Positions 1-7,796 are shown, counted from the first letter of the stretch. The stretch is DNA of 8,205 nt from Firmicutes bacterium CAG:170 (GCA_000436735.1 FR887230.1:29098-37302); one strand, 5' to 3'. The notes: generated from the letters alone by a model not told the origin. Numbers and translations: made by a program.

Positions 1-1
1 C

Positions 2-847
2 GAGCGCGGCAAGCGCATCGCGCTGGCGAACAAGGAGACGCTCGTCTGTGCGGGCGAGCTGGTCATGCGCGAGGCGCAGCGCCGCGGCGCGGAGATCATC
101 CCCGTCGATTCGGAGCATTCGGCCATTTTCCAATGCCTGATGGGCTGCCGCGACCGAAGCGAGGTGCGGCGGCTGATCCTGACGTGCTCCGGCGGGCCGT
201 TCTATGGCAAAACGGCGGCGGAGATTCAGAAGGTGACGCGCGCGGACGCGCTCCGGCACCCGAACTGGAAAATGGGTCCGAAGATCACCGTGGACTGTGC
301 GACGCTGATGAACAAGGGTCTCGAGGTGATCGAGGCGATGCGGCTCTACGGTCTGCCGCTCGAGCAGGTGACGGCGGTCATCCACCCCCACCTCCCCCTC
401 CCCCCGCTCCGGGCGCGCCAGTCCATCGTCCACTCGCTCGTGGAGTTCCGCGACGGAGCCGTGATGGCGCAGCTCGGAACGCCGGATATGCGCATCCCCA
501 TCGGGCTTGCGCTGACGTATCCGAAGCGGGAGGAAAATCCCGCTCCGCCGCTCGATCTGCTCTCCTGCCCGCCGCTGACCTTCGCCGCGCCGGATGAGGA
601 GGCCTTCCGCTGCTTCCGTCTCGCAAGACAGGCAGCAAAGCAGGGCGGAACGGCCTGCGCCGTCCTCAACGGCGCGAATGAAGCCGCCGTCGGCCTGTTT
701 TTGCAGGAGAAGCTGGGCTTCCCGGAAATCGCCGACGCGGTCGAAGCGGCGCTGGACGCCGTGCCGCAGTGCGCAGACGTGACGCTGGAGGCGGCACTGG
801 ACGCCGACCGGCAGGCAAGAGACATTGTTTTTGCAAGGTTTAGGTGA
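2..847 (+). CDS. dxr: 1-deoxy-D-xylulose 5-phosphate reductoisomerase (DXR), 5' end outside the window
   Basis: DXR converts 1-deoxyxylulose 5-phosphate to 2-C-methylerythritol 4-phosphate with NADPH and a divalent metal, in the cytoplasm, as the second step of the MEP isoprenoid pathway. The frame is open from base 2, so the gene starts upstream; 281 codons are visible against about 380-400 for the family. Diagnostic blocks in order are ALANKE (bases 23-37), the metal-binding VDSEH, SGGPF, HPNWKMG, the phosphate-binding block ATLMNKGLE, SIVHSLVEF, QLGTPDMR, and a C-terminal VLNGANEAAV. Two oddities are seen directly. Ten extra residues (389-418) separate the HP from the QS of the normally continuous HPQS motif. 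Position 296-298 encodes Cys where E. coli DXR has Ser222. Neither breaks the frame. The stop TGA (845-847) lies 4 nt before rseP, which suggests translational coupling. The family call is secure; whether this copy is fully active is open. Confidence 0.95.
   Translation, partial: ERGKRIALANKETLVCAGELVMREAQRRGAEIIPVDSEHSAIFQCLMGCRDRSEVRRLILTCSGGPFYGKTAAEIQKVTRADALRHPNWKMGPKITVDCATLMNKGLEVIEAMRLYGLPLEQVTAVIHPHLPLPPLRARQSIVHSLVEFRDGAVMAQLGTPDMRIPIGLALTYPKREENPAPPLDLLSCPPLTFAAPDEEAFRCFRLARQAAKQGGTACAVLNGANEAAVGLFLQEKLGFPEIADAVEAALDAVPQCADVTLEAALDADRQARDIVFARFR
389..418 (+). other. 30-nt in-frame C-rich insertion inside dxr
   Basis: These bases encode HLPLPPLRAR and sit between ATHPs usually contiguous residues: the frame reads VIHP, then the ten extra residues, then QSIVHSLVEF, whereas DXR enzymes normally read IHPQS without a break. 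The insertion adjoins C runs of 5, 5 and 6 (385-389, 394-398, 400-405). It is an exact multiple of three and carries no stop. It does not look like a duplication of either flank. It may be a real lineage-specific loop or a sequencing/assembly error at a homopolymer-rich site. Confidence 0.7.
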
Positions 848-851
848 TGCT

Positions 852-1907
852 ATGTATATTCTGATCGCAATTCTGATCTTCGGCTTTCTGATCTTCATTC
901 ACGAGCTGGGCCATTTCCTGACGGCCAAGGCTCTGGACGTGCAGGTCAACGAATTTTCCATCTGCATGGGCCCCGCGCTTCTCAAAAAGCAGCGCGGCGA
1001 AACGCTCTATTCCCTGCGCTGCATCCCCATCGGCGGCTTCTGCGCCATGGAGGGCGAGGACGGCGATTCCGACAATCCCCGCGCCTTCACCAGCAAGTCC
1101 TGGTGGCGGCGGCTCATCATTCTTGCCGCAGGCTCGTTCATGAACTTCCTGACCGGCCTTCTGGTGCTGGTCATCGTCTATTCCTGTGCCGCCCCCTCCT
1201 CGACCGCGCGCATCGACAGCTTCTTTGAGGACTGCCCGTATCAGTCGGAGGAAGGGCTTCATCAGGGCGACGAATTCTATAAGATCGACGGTCGGCGTGT
1301 GTTTATCTATTCCGATGTCGCAATGCTGCTTGGCCGCAACGAGACGGGCGTGTTCGACCTGACCGTCCGGCGCGACGGAAAGCTCGTCGAACTGAAGGAC
1401 TTCAAAATGGTGCCGGTCGAATACACCATCGACGGCGTCAAGCAGACCAAGTACGGCTTCTACTTCACTGCCGAAGAAAAAAACGTCGGCAGCGTCCTGA
1501 AAAACACATGGAACACGGCGCTGGACTTCTCGCGCATCGTCTGGATGGGCCTTGGCGACCTGATCTCGGGCATGGTCTCCGTCAAGGAGATGAACGGCCC
1601 GGTCGGCATCGTCTCCACCATCGTGCAGACCGGTGAAAGCGCCGCGACGGTCGCGGACGGCCTTCTGAACGTCGCCTATCTCGGCGCGTTCATCGCCATC
1701 AATCTGGCGGTCATGAACATGCTGCCGCTGCCCGCGCTGGACGGCGGGCGGGTGTTCCTGCTGCTGGTGAATACGGTCTTTACCGCCATCACAAAGAAGA
1801 AAATCCCCGCAAAATACGAGGGCTATGTCCACGCGGCAGGCATGGTGCTGCTGCTGGCGCTGATGGCCTTCGTGATGTTCAACGATATCTGGAGACTGTT
1901 CCAGTAG
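852..1907 (+). CDS. rseP: RseP/RasP-type site-2 intramembrane zinc metalloprotease (M50)
   Basis: A membrane-embedded zinc protease that makes the second cut in regulated intramembrane proteolysis; in studied bacteria it cleaves anti-sigma factors and leftover signal peptides. The protein has 351 residues. The first transmembrane helix carries the zinc motif HELGH (H17, E18, H21). A short GGFCAMEGED block follows, then a second hydrophobic segment at about 88-112, and a PDZ-like domain at about 113-205 containing GLHQGDEFYKIDG. The third metal ligand is in NMLPLPALDGGR (D297). The last hydrophobic helix is at about 327-348. This is shorter than E. coli RseP (450) and B. subtilis RasP (about 420), and the single PDZ region accounts for the difference from RseP. 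I chose the ATG at 852 because AGGTGA at 842-847 precedes it and the helix begins at once. An in-frame ATG at 825 would add nine residues and overlap dxr. Its natural substrate cannot be read from this window. Confidence 0.93.
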   Translation: MYILIAILIFGFLIFIHELGHFLTAKALDVQVNEFSICMGPALLKKQRGETLYSLRCIPIGGFCAMEGEDGDSDNPRAFTSKSWWRRLIILAAGSFMNFLTGLLVLVIVYSCAAPSSTARIDSFFEDCPYQSEEGLHQGDEFYKIDGRRVFIYSDVAMLLGRNETGVFDLTVRRDGKLVELKDFKMVPVEYTIDGVKQTKYGFYFTAEEKNVGSVLKNTWNTALDFSRIVWMGLGDLISGMVSVKEMNGPVGIVSTIVQTGESAATVADGLLNVAYLGAFIAINLAVMNMLPLPALDGGRVFLLLVNTVFTAITKKKIPAKYEGYVHAAGMVLLLALMAFVMFNDIWRLFQ

Positions 1908-1916
1908 GAGCGCAGC

Positions 1917-2954
<1,038 letters not shown>

Positions 2955-3020
2955 AATGTCTTTCAACGGGATGCTTCCGTAAGAGCCTTTCGACCAGCTT
3001 TCTTTCCCACAGGGGGAGTG

Positions 3021-3076
3021 GCCTCCGGCGGCATACTTTTTTCTGGCAAGACAGAAAAGAATGGGCCACCGGAGGC
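3021..3076. repeat. Long imperfect inverted repeat between ispG and polC
   Basis: GCCTCCGGCGGC (3021-3032) pairs with 3065-3076 at 11 of 12 positions (only C3029/A3068 fails). Inside it a second stem, TTTTCTG (3039-3045) with CAGAAAA (3052-3058), closes a 6-nt loop. The result is a two-tier stem-loop of 56 nt. There is no T run after either arm, so it is not a classical terminator. It looks like a palindromic intergenic repeat unit or a folded leader segment. An alternative pairing of GTGGCC (3018-3023) with GGCCAC (3064-3069) excludes part of the main stem. Confidence 0.6.
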
Positions 3077-3102
3077 ATCCCGCGCCATTCCGACGCAGAA
3101 AT

Positions 3103-3122
3103 GACCGCCCCGGCGGTCTTTT
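3103..3122 (+). terminator. Probable intrinsic terminator in front of polC
   Basis: GACCGC (3103-3108) and GCGGTC (3113-3118) form a perfect 6-bp GC-rich stem around a CCCG loop, followed at once by TTTT (3119-3122). It is 148 nt after the ispG stop and only 43 nt before the polC start. It either ends the dxr-rseP-ispG transcript or acts as an attenuator in the polC leader. The short stem and four-base U tail make it a moderate, not strong, terminator. Confidence 0.55.
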
Positions 3123-3134
3123 ATACACACGTTC

Positions 3135-3150
3135 CCGCCCTTCCGGGCGG
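3135..3150 (+). promoter_or_regulatory. Hairpin just upstream of the polC ribosome binding site
   Basis: CCGCCC (3135-3140) pairs perfectly with GGGCGG (3145-3150) around a TTCC loop. Its 3' foot is only three bases from the AAGGAG of polC (3154-3159). It has no T tail, so a terminator role is unlikely. A stem this close to the ribosome binding site could shield the leader from nucleases or modulate initiation; this role is inference. Confidence 0.45.
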
Positions 3151-3153
3151 CAA

Positions 3154-3159
3154 AAGGAG
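3154..3159 (+). promoter_or_regulatory. polC ribosome binding site
   Basis: AAGGAG six bases before the ATG at 3166. This decides the start: the frame stays open back to an ATG at 3061, but that one has no good Shine-Dalgarno and would translate through the hairpins. Confidence 0.8.
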
Positions 3160-3165
3160 TACACA

Positions 3166-6100
3166 ATGTCTCAGGTACACTTTCTTGACCTGTTTCTTGG
3201 ATATGAGCCGCCCGAGGCGATCCGCGCCGAGGTAGAGACGCTTGCCGTTGAGCACGCGGGAATTGACCGCGAGGCGCGCACGATCTCGCTGCGCCTATCC
3301 TCCGGCGTTTACATCACTGAGGCCCTGCTCGGCCAGATGGCCTCCGAGCTGGAGGCGCGCTACGGCCTCCGGCGGCTGGAGCTTTCCGTCCAGTACCCGC
3401 CCGAGGCGCTGGCAAGCTTTGACTACCGCGACCTCTACCGCGTCTTTGTCAAGGCCTACTCTCCGTCGGCTGCGATCCTCGCGGGCGCGGGCTACGCGCT
3501 GGAGGGCGACACGCTGACCATCCATCTGCGCGCAAACGGCAAAAACGAGCTTCTGCCCCACGTTCCGATGGCAGAACGCTTCCTGTTCGAGCGTTTCGGC
3601 GTACATAAGACCATCTCCGTCGAGGCGCACAGCAATCTGGTGGGCAAGGCGCTCTTTGAGGAGACCGAGCGCATCCGCCGGGAAGCCATGAAAAGTATGC
3701 CTGCGGTCACGGACGCTGCCTCACCCGCTCAGAAGAGCGGCAGCTCCCGCCCGCAGCAGCAGGCCCCGCAGCAGACCGGCGACCTCTTCTACGGCAAGCC
3801 CTTCCACGGCGAAAAGGTTCCCATCCGCGATCTCAATCTGGACATGTTCCGCGTCGTGGTCGAGGGCAAGGTCTTTGCCGTGCAGCACCGCGAGCTGAAA
3901 AAACGCAACGCATGGGTCATCTGCTTCGACGTGACCGACTACACTGGCTCCGTCCGCGTCAACCAGTTCATGGAGGCCGACAAGGCAAAGCCCATTCTGG
4001 AAAATGTACAGGTCGGCATGTGGGCGCGCATTCAGGGCAAAATGACCTTTGACCGCTACGACAACGAGATGGTCATGCAGCCGAATTCCATCCAGAAGCT
4101 CAAAGCGCCCAAGCGCGAGGACACCGCGCCGGAAAAGCGCGTCGAGCTGCACCTGCACACCACCATGTCCTCCATGGATGCCTTGACCGACACAGCCGCC
4201 GCCGTCAAGCAGGCGGCCGCGTGGGGCCACAAGGCCATCGCCATCACCGATCACGGCTGCGCGCAGTCCTTCCCGGACGCCATGAAGGCCGCTGGAAAGG
4301 CCAAGGTCGCAGGCACGGATGAAAACATCAAGATCCTCTATGGCTGTGAGGGATATTATGTCAACGACGTGGACGACCGCATCGTCGTTCACGGCGATCT
4401 CGACGCGGATTTCGACGCGGAATACGTCGCATTCGATCTGGAAACGACCGGCCTTTCCGCTCAGCACGATGTCATCATCGAGATTGGCGCCGTCGTCATG
4501 AAGCGCGGCGAGGTGCTCGATACCTTCCAGACGTTCGTTGCGCCCGGACGGAAGCTCACGCCGAAGATCATCGACCTGACCGGTATTACCGACGAAATGC
4601 TCGTCGGCGCGCCGCCGATCGACGAAATTCTGCCGAAGTTCCTGGAATTTGTGAACGGGCGGCCGCTCTGCGCCCACAACGCCGACTTTGACATCGGCTT
4701 TGTGACGGCGGCCTGTGAGCGGCTGAACATCCCGTTCCAGCCCACGTCGCTCGACACGCTCATTCTGGCGCAGAATCTTTTGCCCGACCTTGGAAAATAC
4801 AAGCTCAACATCGTGGCGGACTTCCTGAGCCTGCCGGACTTCAACCATCACCGTGCATCCGACGACGCCATCACCTGCGGCTACCTGCTCGCGCGGTTCT
4901 ATACGATGCTGGAGGAAAAAAACGTCCGCACCATTCAGGCGATCAATCCCGCGATGGTCGAGCTGCGCAGCGGCGGCAAGATCATGGACCGGCGCGCGCG
5001 CCACATCATTGTTTTTGCGAAAAACTCCATCGGTCTGCGCAATCTCTACCGTCTCATTTCCTACGGCAATCTGAAATATTTCAAGCGCTACCCCATCATG
5101 CCGAAGTCGGAAATGCTCCGCTGGCGCGAAGGTCTGCTCATCGGCTCCGCCTGCGAGGCAGGCGAGCTGTTTCAGGCGGTCATGGCACACAAGAGCCATG
5201 CCGAGCTCAAGCGCATCGCCTCGTTCTACGATTTCCTCGAGGTGCAGCCGCTCTGCAACAACTTCTTCATGCTGGAAAAGGGTCTGGCAGAAAGTGAAGA
5301 GGAGCTGCGCAGCTTCAACCGCACCATCGTCGAGCTGGGCGAGGAGCTTGGAAAGCCCGTCGTTGCCACCGGCGACGTGCATTTCCTGAATCCGGAGGAT
5401 GAAATTTACCGCCACATTCTTCTGGCGACCAAGCAGATGCCGGACGCAGACCGTTCGCTTCCGCTCTATTTCAAGACCACCGACGAAATGCTCACGGAGT
5501 TCTCCTATCTCGGCGAGGAAAAGGCATATGAGATCGTCGTCAAGAATCCCAACATGATCGTCGATTGGTGCGATCAGGTGCGGCCCGTGCCGCACAACCT
5601 GTTTGCGCCGAAGATCGAAAACTCGGTGGAGGATCTGGAAGCGCTGGTTTACGGCAAAATGCACCGCCTCTACGGTGAAAATCCGCCGGAGCTGGTGCAG
5701 AAGCGCGTCGATACCGAGATGCACGACATCATTTCCTGTCACTACGACGTTATTTATATGTCCGCGCAGAAGCTCGTCCAGAACTCGTTGGAGCATGGCT
5801 ATCTGGTCGGCTCGCGTGGCTCGGTCGGCTCGTCGATCGTGGCGTTCATGTCCGGCATCACAGAGGTCAACTCCTTCCCGCCGCACTACCGCTGCCCGAA
5901 GTGCCACTACACGACCTTTGACGTTCCGGACGACTGCCCCTGCGGTGCGGACCTTCCCGACGCGGTCTGCCCAGAGTGCGGCGCGAAGCTGGACAAGGAC
6001 GGATTCAACATCCCGTTCGAGACGTTCCTGGGCTTCGGCGGCGACAAGGTGCCGGATATCGACCTGAACTTCTCGGGCGAATATCAGGCGCGCGCGCATG

Positions 6101-7479
6101 CCTATTGCGTCGAAATGTTCGGAAAAACGCATGTTTTCCGTGCAGGCACCATCGGCACGGTCGCGGAAAAGACCGCCTACGGCTACGCGAAAAAATACCT
6201 TTCCGAGCGCAACATGACCGTCAGCAAGGCGGAGGAAAACCGGCTGGCGGCAGGCTGCGTCGGCATCAAGCGCACGACCGGCCAGCACCCCGGCGGTCTG
6301 GTCGTCATTCCGCAGGAAAATGAGATCTGGGATTTCTGCCCGGTGCAGCATCCGGCGGACGACAAGGACTCCGAATGGATCACGACGCATTTTGAATACC
6401 ACTCGATGGAGGAAAACCTCCTCAAGCTGGACATGCTGGGTCACGATGACCCGACCATGATCCGCATGCTGGAGGATCTCACCGGTGTGGACGCGCAGAA
6501 GATCCCGCTCGACGACAAGGACACCATGTCCATCTTCACCTCCAGCAAGGTGCTGGGCTTTGAGAACGATCCCGTTCTCGGCCCGGTCGGCTCCTGCGGC
6601 ATCCCGGAATTCGGCACGAGCTTCACGCGCGGAATGCTTCAGGAGACACAGCCGACCAAGTTCGATACGCTCATCCGTCTGTCCGGCTTCTCGCACGGCA
6701 CGGACGTCTGGCTCGGAAATGCGCGCGATCTGATCCTGTCCAAGACCGCCAGCGTCAACGACGCCATCGGGTGCCGCGACGACATCATGCTCTATCTCAT
6801 CAAATGCGGTATGCCGGAAAAGCGCTCGTTCAAGATCATGGAGGCCGTCCGAAAGGGCCGCGGCCTGCCGGAGGGCGCGGAGGAGGAAATGATCGCCGCC
6901 GGCGTCCCGGACTGGTACATTGGCTCGTGCAAAAAGATCAAATACCTCTTCCCGAAAGCACACGCGACGGCTTACGTCATGATGGCCTTCCGCATCGCGT
7001 GGTTCAAGGTGCATGAGCCGCTGGCCTTCTATGCCGCGTATTTCTACCGCCGGAGCCAGAAGGACGGCTTCGACGCGGGCATGATGTGCCACGGCATCGA
7101 GACCGTCAAGGAAAATCTGACCGCCATCAAGGCCAAGGAGGACGTGACGGCAAAGGACGACGATCTGTTTACCACGCTGGAGCTTTGCTATGAGTTCTAT
7201 CTTCGCGGCTTCTCGTTCGCGCCCATCGACCTCTACAAATCACACGCGACCAAATTCCTGATCGAGGACGGGAAGCTTCTGCCGCCGTTCGTGGCCATCT
7301 CCGGCCTTGGCGAGACCGCCGCATGGGACATTATGGAGGGCCGCGAGGGCAAGAGCTTCCTTTCGATCGAGGAATTCTCCTCCGCCTGTCCGAAGGTCTC
7401 CAAGACGCATATCGAGGAGCTGAAAGCGGCGGGCGCCTTCGGCAACATGCCGGAAACCAGCCAGATCACGCTTTTCTGA
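3166..7479 (+). CDS. polC: DNA polymerase III alpha subunit, PolC type, with built-in 3'-5' exonuclease
   Basis: PolC is the main replicative DNA polymerase of low-GC-type Gram-positive bacteria. The 1437 residues equal the length known for B. subtilis PolC. An N-terminal domain runs to about 185, then a Ser/Gln-rich linker (about 186-205) and an OB fold (about 225-320). The PHP domain has H329, H331, D362, H363, E395 and, after the interruption, H613, C663, D737 and H739. It is split by a DnaQ-like exonuclease (about 418-585) with YVAFDLETTG (D424, E426), HNADFD (D507) and HRASDDA (H562, D567). The polymerase core shows GSRGSVGSS (882-890), a zinc-ribbon block with six Cys (910-938), the catalytic PDIDLNFSG (D964, D966), LLKLDMLGHDD and GTDVWLGNA. 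The C-terminus ends in QITLF (1433-1437), a beta-clamp-binding peptide. All catalytic residues seen are intact, so it should proofread. It is separated from ispG by 211 nt with hairpins and is followed by a strong terminator, so it may be its own unit. Confidence 0.97.
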   Translation: MSQVHFLDLFLGYEPPEAIRAEVETLAVEHAGIDREARTISLRLSSGVYITEALLGQMASELEARYGLRRLELSVQYPPEALASFDYRDLYRVFVKAYSPSAAILAGAGYALEGDTLTIHLRANGKNELLPHVPMAERFLFERFGVHKTISVEAHSNLVGKALFEETERIRREAMKSMPAVTDAASPAQKSGSSRPQQQAPQQTGDLFYGKPFHGEKVPIRDLNLDMFRVVVEGKVFAVQHRELKKRNAWVICFDVTDYTGSVRVNQFMEADKAKPILENVQVGMWARIQGKMTFDRYDNEMVMQPNSIQKLKAPKREDTAPEKRVELHLHTTMSSMDALTDTAAAVKQAAAWGHKAIAITDHGCAQSFPDAMKAAGKAKVAGTDENIKILYGCEGYYVNDVDDRIVVHGDLDADFDAEYVAFDLETTGLSAQHDVIIEIGAVVMKRGEVLDTFQTFVAPGRKLTPKIIDLTGITDEMLVGAPPIDEILPKFLEFVNGRPLCAHNADFDIGFVTAACERLNIPFQPTSLDTLILAQNLLPDLGKYKLNIVADFLSLPDFNHHRASDDAITCGYLLARFYTMLEEKNVRTIQAINPAMVELRSGGKIMDRRARHIIVFAKNSIGLRNLYRLISYGNLKYFKRYPIMPKSEMLRWREGLLIGSACEAGELFQAVMAHKSHAELKRIASFYDFLEVQPLCNNFFMLEKGLAESEEELRSFNRTIVELGEELGKPVVATGDVHFLNPEDEIYRHILLATKQMPDADRSLPLYFKTTDEMLTEFSYLGEEKAYEIVVKNPNMIVDWCDQVRPVPHNLFAPKIENSVEDLEALVYGKMHRLYGENPPELVQKRVDTEMHDIISCHYDVIYMSAQKLVQNSLEHGYLVGSRGSVGSSIVAFMSGITEVNSFPPHYRCPKCHYTTFDVPDDCPCGADLPDAVCPECGAKLDKDGFNIPFETFLGFGGDKVPDIDLNFSGEYQARAHAYCVEMFGKTHVFRAGTIGTVAEKTAYGYAKKYLSERNMTVSKAEENRLAAGCVGIKRTTGQHPGGLVVIPQENEIWDFCPVQHPADDKDSEWITTHFEYHSMEENLLKLDMLGHDDPTMIRMLEDLTGVDAQKIPLDDKDTMSIFTSSKVLGFENDPVLGPVGSCGIPEFGTSFTRGMLQETQPTKFDTLIRLSGFSHGTDVWLGNARDLILSKTASVNDAIGCRDDIMLYLIKCGMPEKRSFKIMEAVRKGRGLPEGAEEEMIAAGVPDWYIGSCKKIKYLFPKAHATAYVMMAFRIAWFKVHEPLAFYAAYFYRRSQKDGFDAGMMCHGIETVKENLTAIKAKEDVTAKDDDLFTTLELCYEFYLRGFSFAPIDLYKSHATKFLIEDGKLLPPFVAISGLGETAAWDIMEGREGKSFLSIEEFSSACPKVSKTHIEELKAAGAFGNMPETSQITLF

Positions 7480-7502
7480 GCCTCTCCGCTTATAAAATGG
7501 AC

Positions 7503-7559
7503 ATGCTCCCTCCGGGAGCGGCAGTGAGGAGCTGCCGTTTCAGGAGGGAGCATTGTTTT
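7503..7559 (+). terminator. Strong intrinsic terminator after polC
   Basis: ATGCTCCCTCC (7503-7513) pairs perfectly with GGAGGGAGCAT (7543-7553). Pairing continues inward with one mismatch and two or three G-T pairs to CGGCAG (7519-7524)/CTGCCG (7532-7537), leaving a 7-nt loop. The arms are thus about 21 nt each, followed by TTGTTTT... (T-rich 7553-7559). It begins 23 nt after the polC stop, the expected place for the polC transcript end. The stem is unusually long for an intrinsic terminator. Confidence 0.85.
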
Positions 7560-7591
7560 CGCCGCCAAGGGGCGCAGACTGGATAAAAGGA

Positions 7592-7648
7592 GGCAGCCAG
7601 GCGGACACGAAGTCCCAGAGCATACGCTCTATCAAGGCTGCCGTTTTT
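7592..7648 (+). terminator. Branched stem-loop with U tail (terminator-like, possibly a small structured RNA)
   Basis: An outer 7-bp stem GGCAGCC (7592-7598)/GGCTGCC (7636-7642) is followed by GTTTTT (7643-7648), as in an intrinsic terminator. Instead of a simple loop it encloses two perfect side hairpins: GGAC (7603-7606)/GTCC (7612-7615) with loop ACGAA, and AGAGC (7617-7621)/GCTCT (7626-7630) with loop ATAC. The result is a compact three-way junction. It lies after the polC terminator and before the peptidase promoter, so it has no obvious transcript to terminate. I do not recognise a known RNA family; it lacks the T-arm of a tRNA and the tetraloop of SRP RNA. Confidence 0.5.
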
Positions 7649-7725
7649 AGCATACTGGACGTTTGGGGAATTGCCAATTTCAATTTGTTCTTTTTCCCGC
7701 TGGCACGGCGTTTTGGAGAAGTCTA

Positions 7726-7754
7726 TTGACAGCTGCAGTCCGCACGGCTATCAT
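7726..7754 (+). promoter_or_regulatory. Sigma-A-type promoter for the M3 peptidase gene
   Basis: A perfect -35 TTGACA (7726-7731) and a -10 TATCAT (7749-7754, five of six matches to TATAAT) are separated by exactly 17 nt. Transcription would begin near 7761, giving a leader of about 36 nt. The upstream 40 bases are T-rich, which may help as an UP-like element. It marks the peptidase gene as a separate unit from polC. Confidence 0.8.
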
Positions 7755-7777
7755 AAAATCATCCAATACGATCATGC

Positions 7778-7783
7778 AAGGAG
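7778..7783 (+). promoter_or_regulatory. Ribosome binding site of the M3 peptidase gene, long spacing
   Basis: AAGGAG lies 13 nt before the ATG at 7797, longer than the usual 5-9. No alternative start lies closer in frame, and the encoded N-terminus fits the family, so the start is retained despite the spacing. Confidence 0.6.
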
Positions 7784-7796
7784 AGATCAGAACGCT

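Larger units (their letters stand above)
7480..7796. other. 317-nt intergenic region between polC and the M3 peptidase gene
   Basis: No credible gene lies here. In order it holds: the polC terminator (7503-7559); a weak CGCC/GGCG hairpin (7560-7574); an SD-like AAAGGAGG (7587-7594 region) with no start codon at a useful distance; a branched U-tailed structure (7592-7648); an AT-richer stretch (7649-7725) with a short CAATTT direct repeat; a sigma-A-type promoter (7726-7754); and the leader of the next gene. A short open frame from 7663 overlaps the promoter and the next gene in another frame and has no protein-like signature. Confidence 0.7.

Noticed and set aside
825..851. Upstream start for rseP at 825
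   Set aside because: It overlaps dxr by 23 nt and adds nine residues before the first membrane helix. ATG 852 has its own AGGTGA and starts right at the helix.
847..864. TGATG overlap start at 847 after the dxr stop
   Set aside because: The frame from ATG 847 closes after five codons; it is not a gene.
3101..3127. Possible polC promoter ATGACC...TATACA
   Set aside because: The -35 matches only four of six, the spacing is 15, and the spacer is a perfect terminator-like hairpin; too weak to annotate.
3061..3165. Upstream in-frame extension of polC by 35 codons from ATG 3061
   Set aside because: It would translate through the terminator-like hairpin and has an Arg/Pro-rich, non-conserved sequence. 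ATG 3166 has a good AAGGAG and gives exactly the family length.
3721..7092. A 1123-codon open frame on the minus strand antisense to polC
   Set aside because: Its translation is low-complexity (rich in H, R, D, V, A) with no recognisable domain. Long antisense frames are expected opposite GC-rich genes whose third positions are mostly G or C.
7592..7642. tRNA, SRP RNA or riboswitch at the branched structure
   Set aside because: Too short for a tRNA and without a TTCGANNC arm; lacks the SRP GGAA/AGCAGCC core arrangement. I could not match it to any riboswitch consensus I know, so it is left unnamed.
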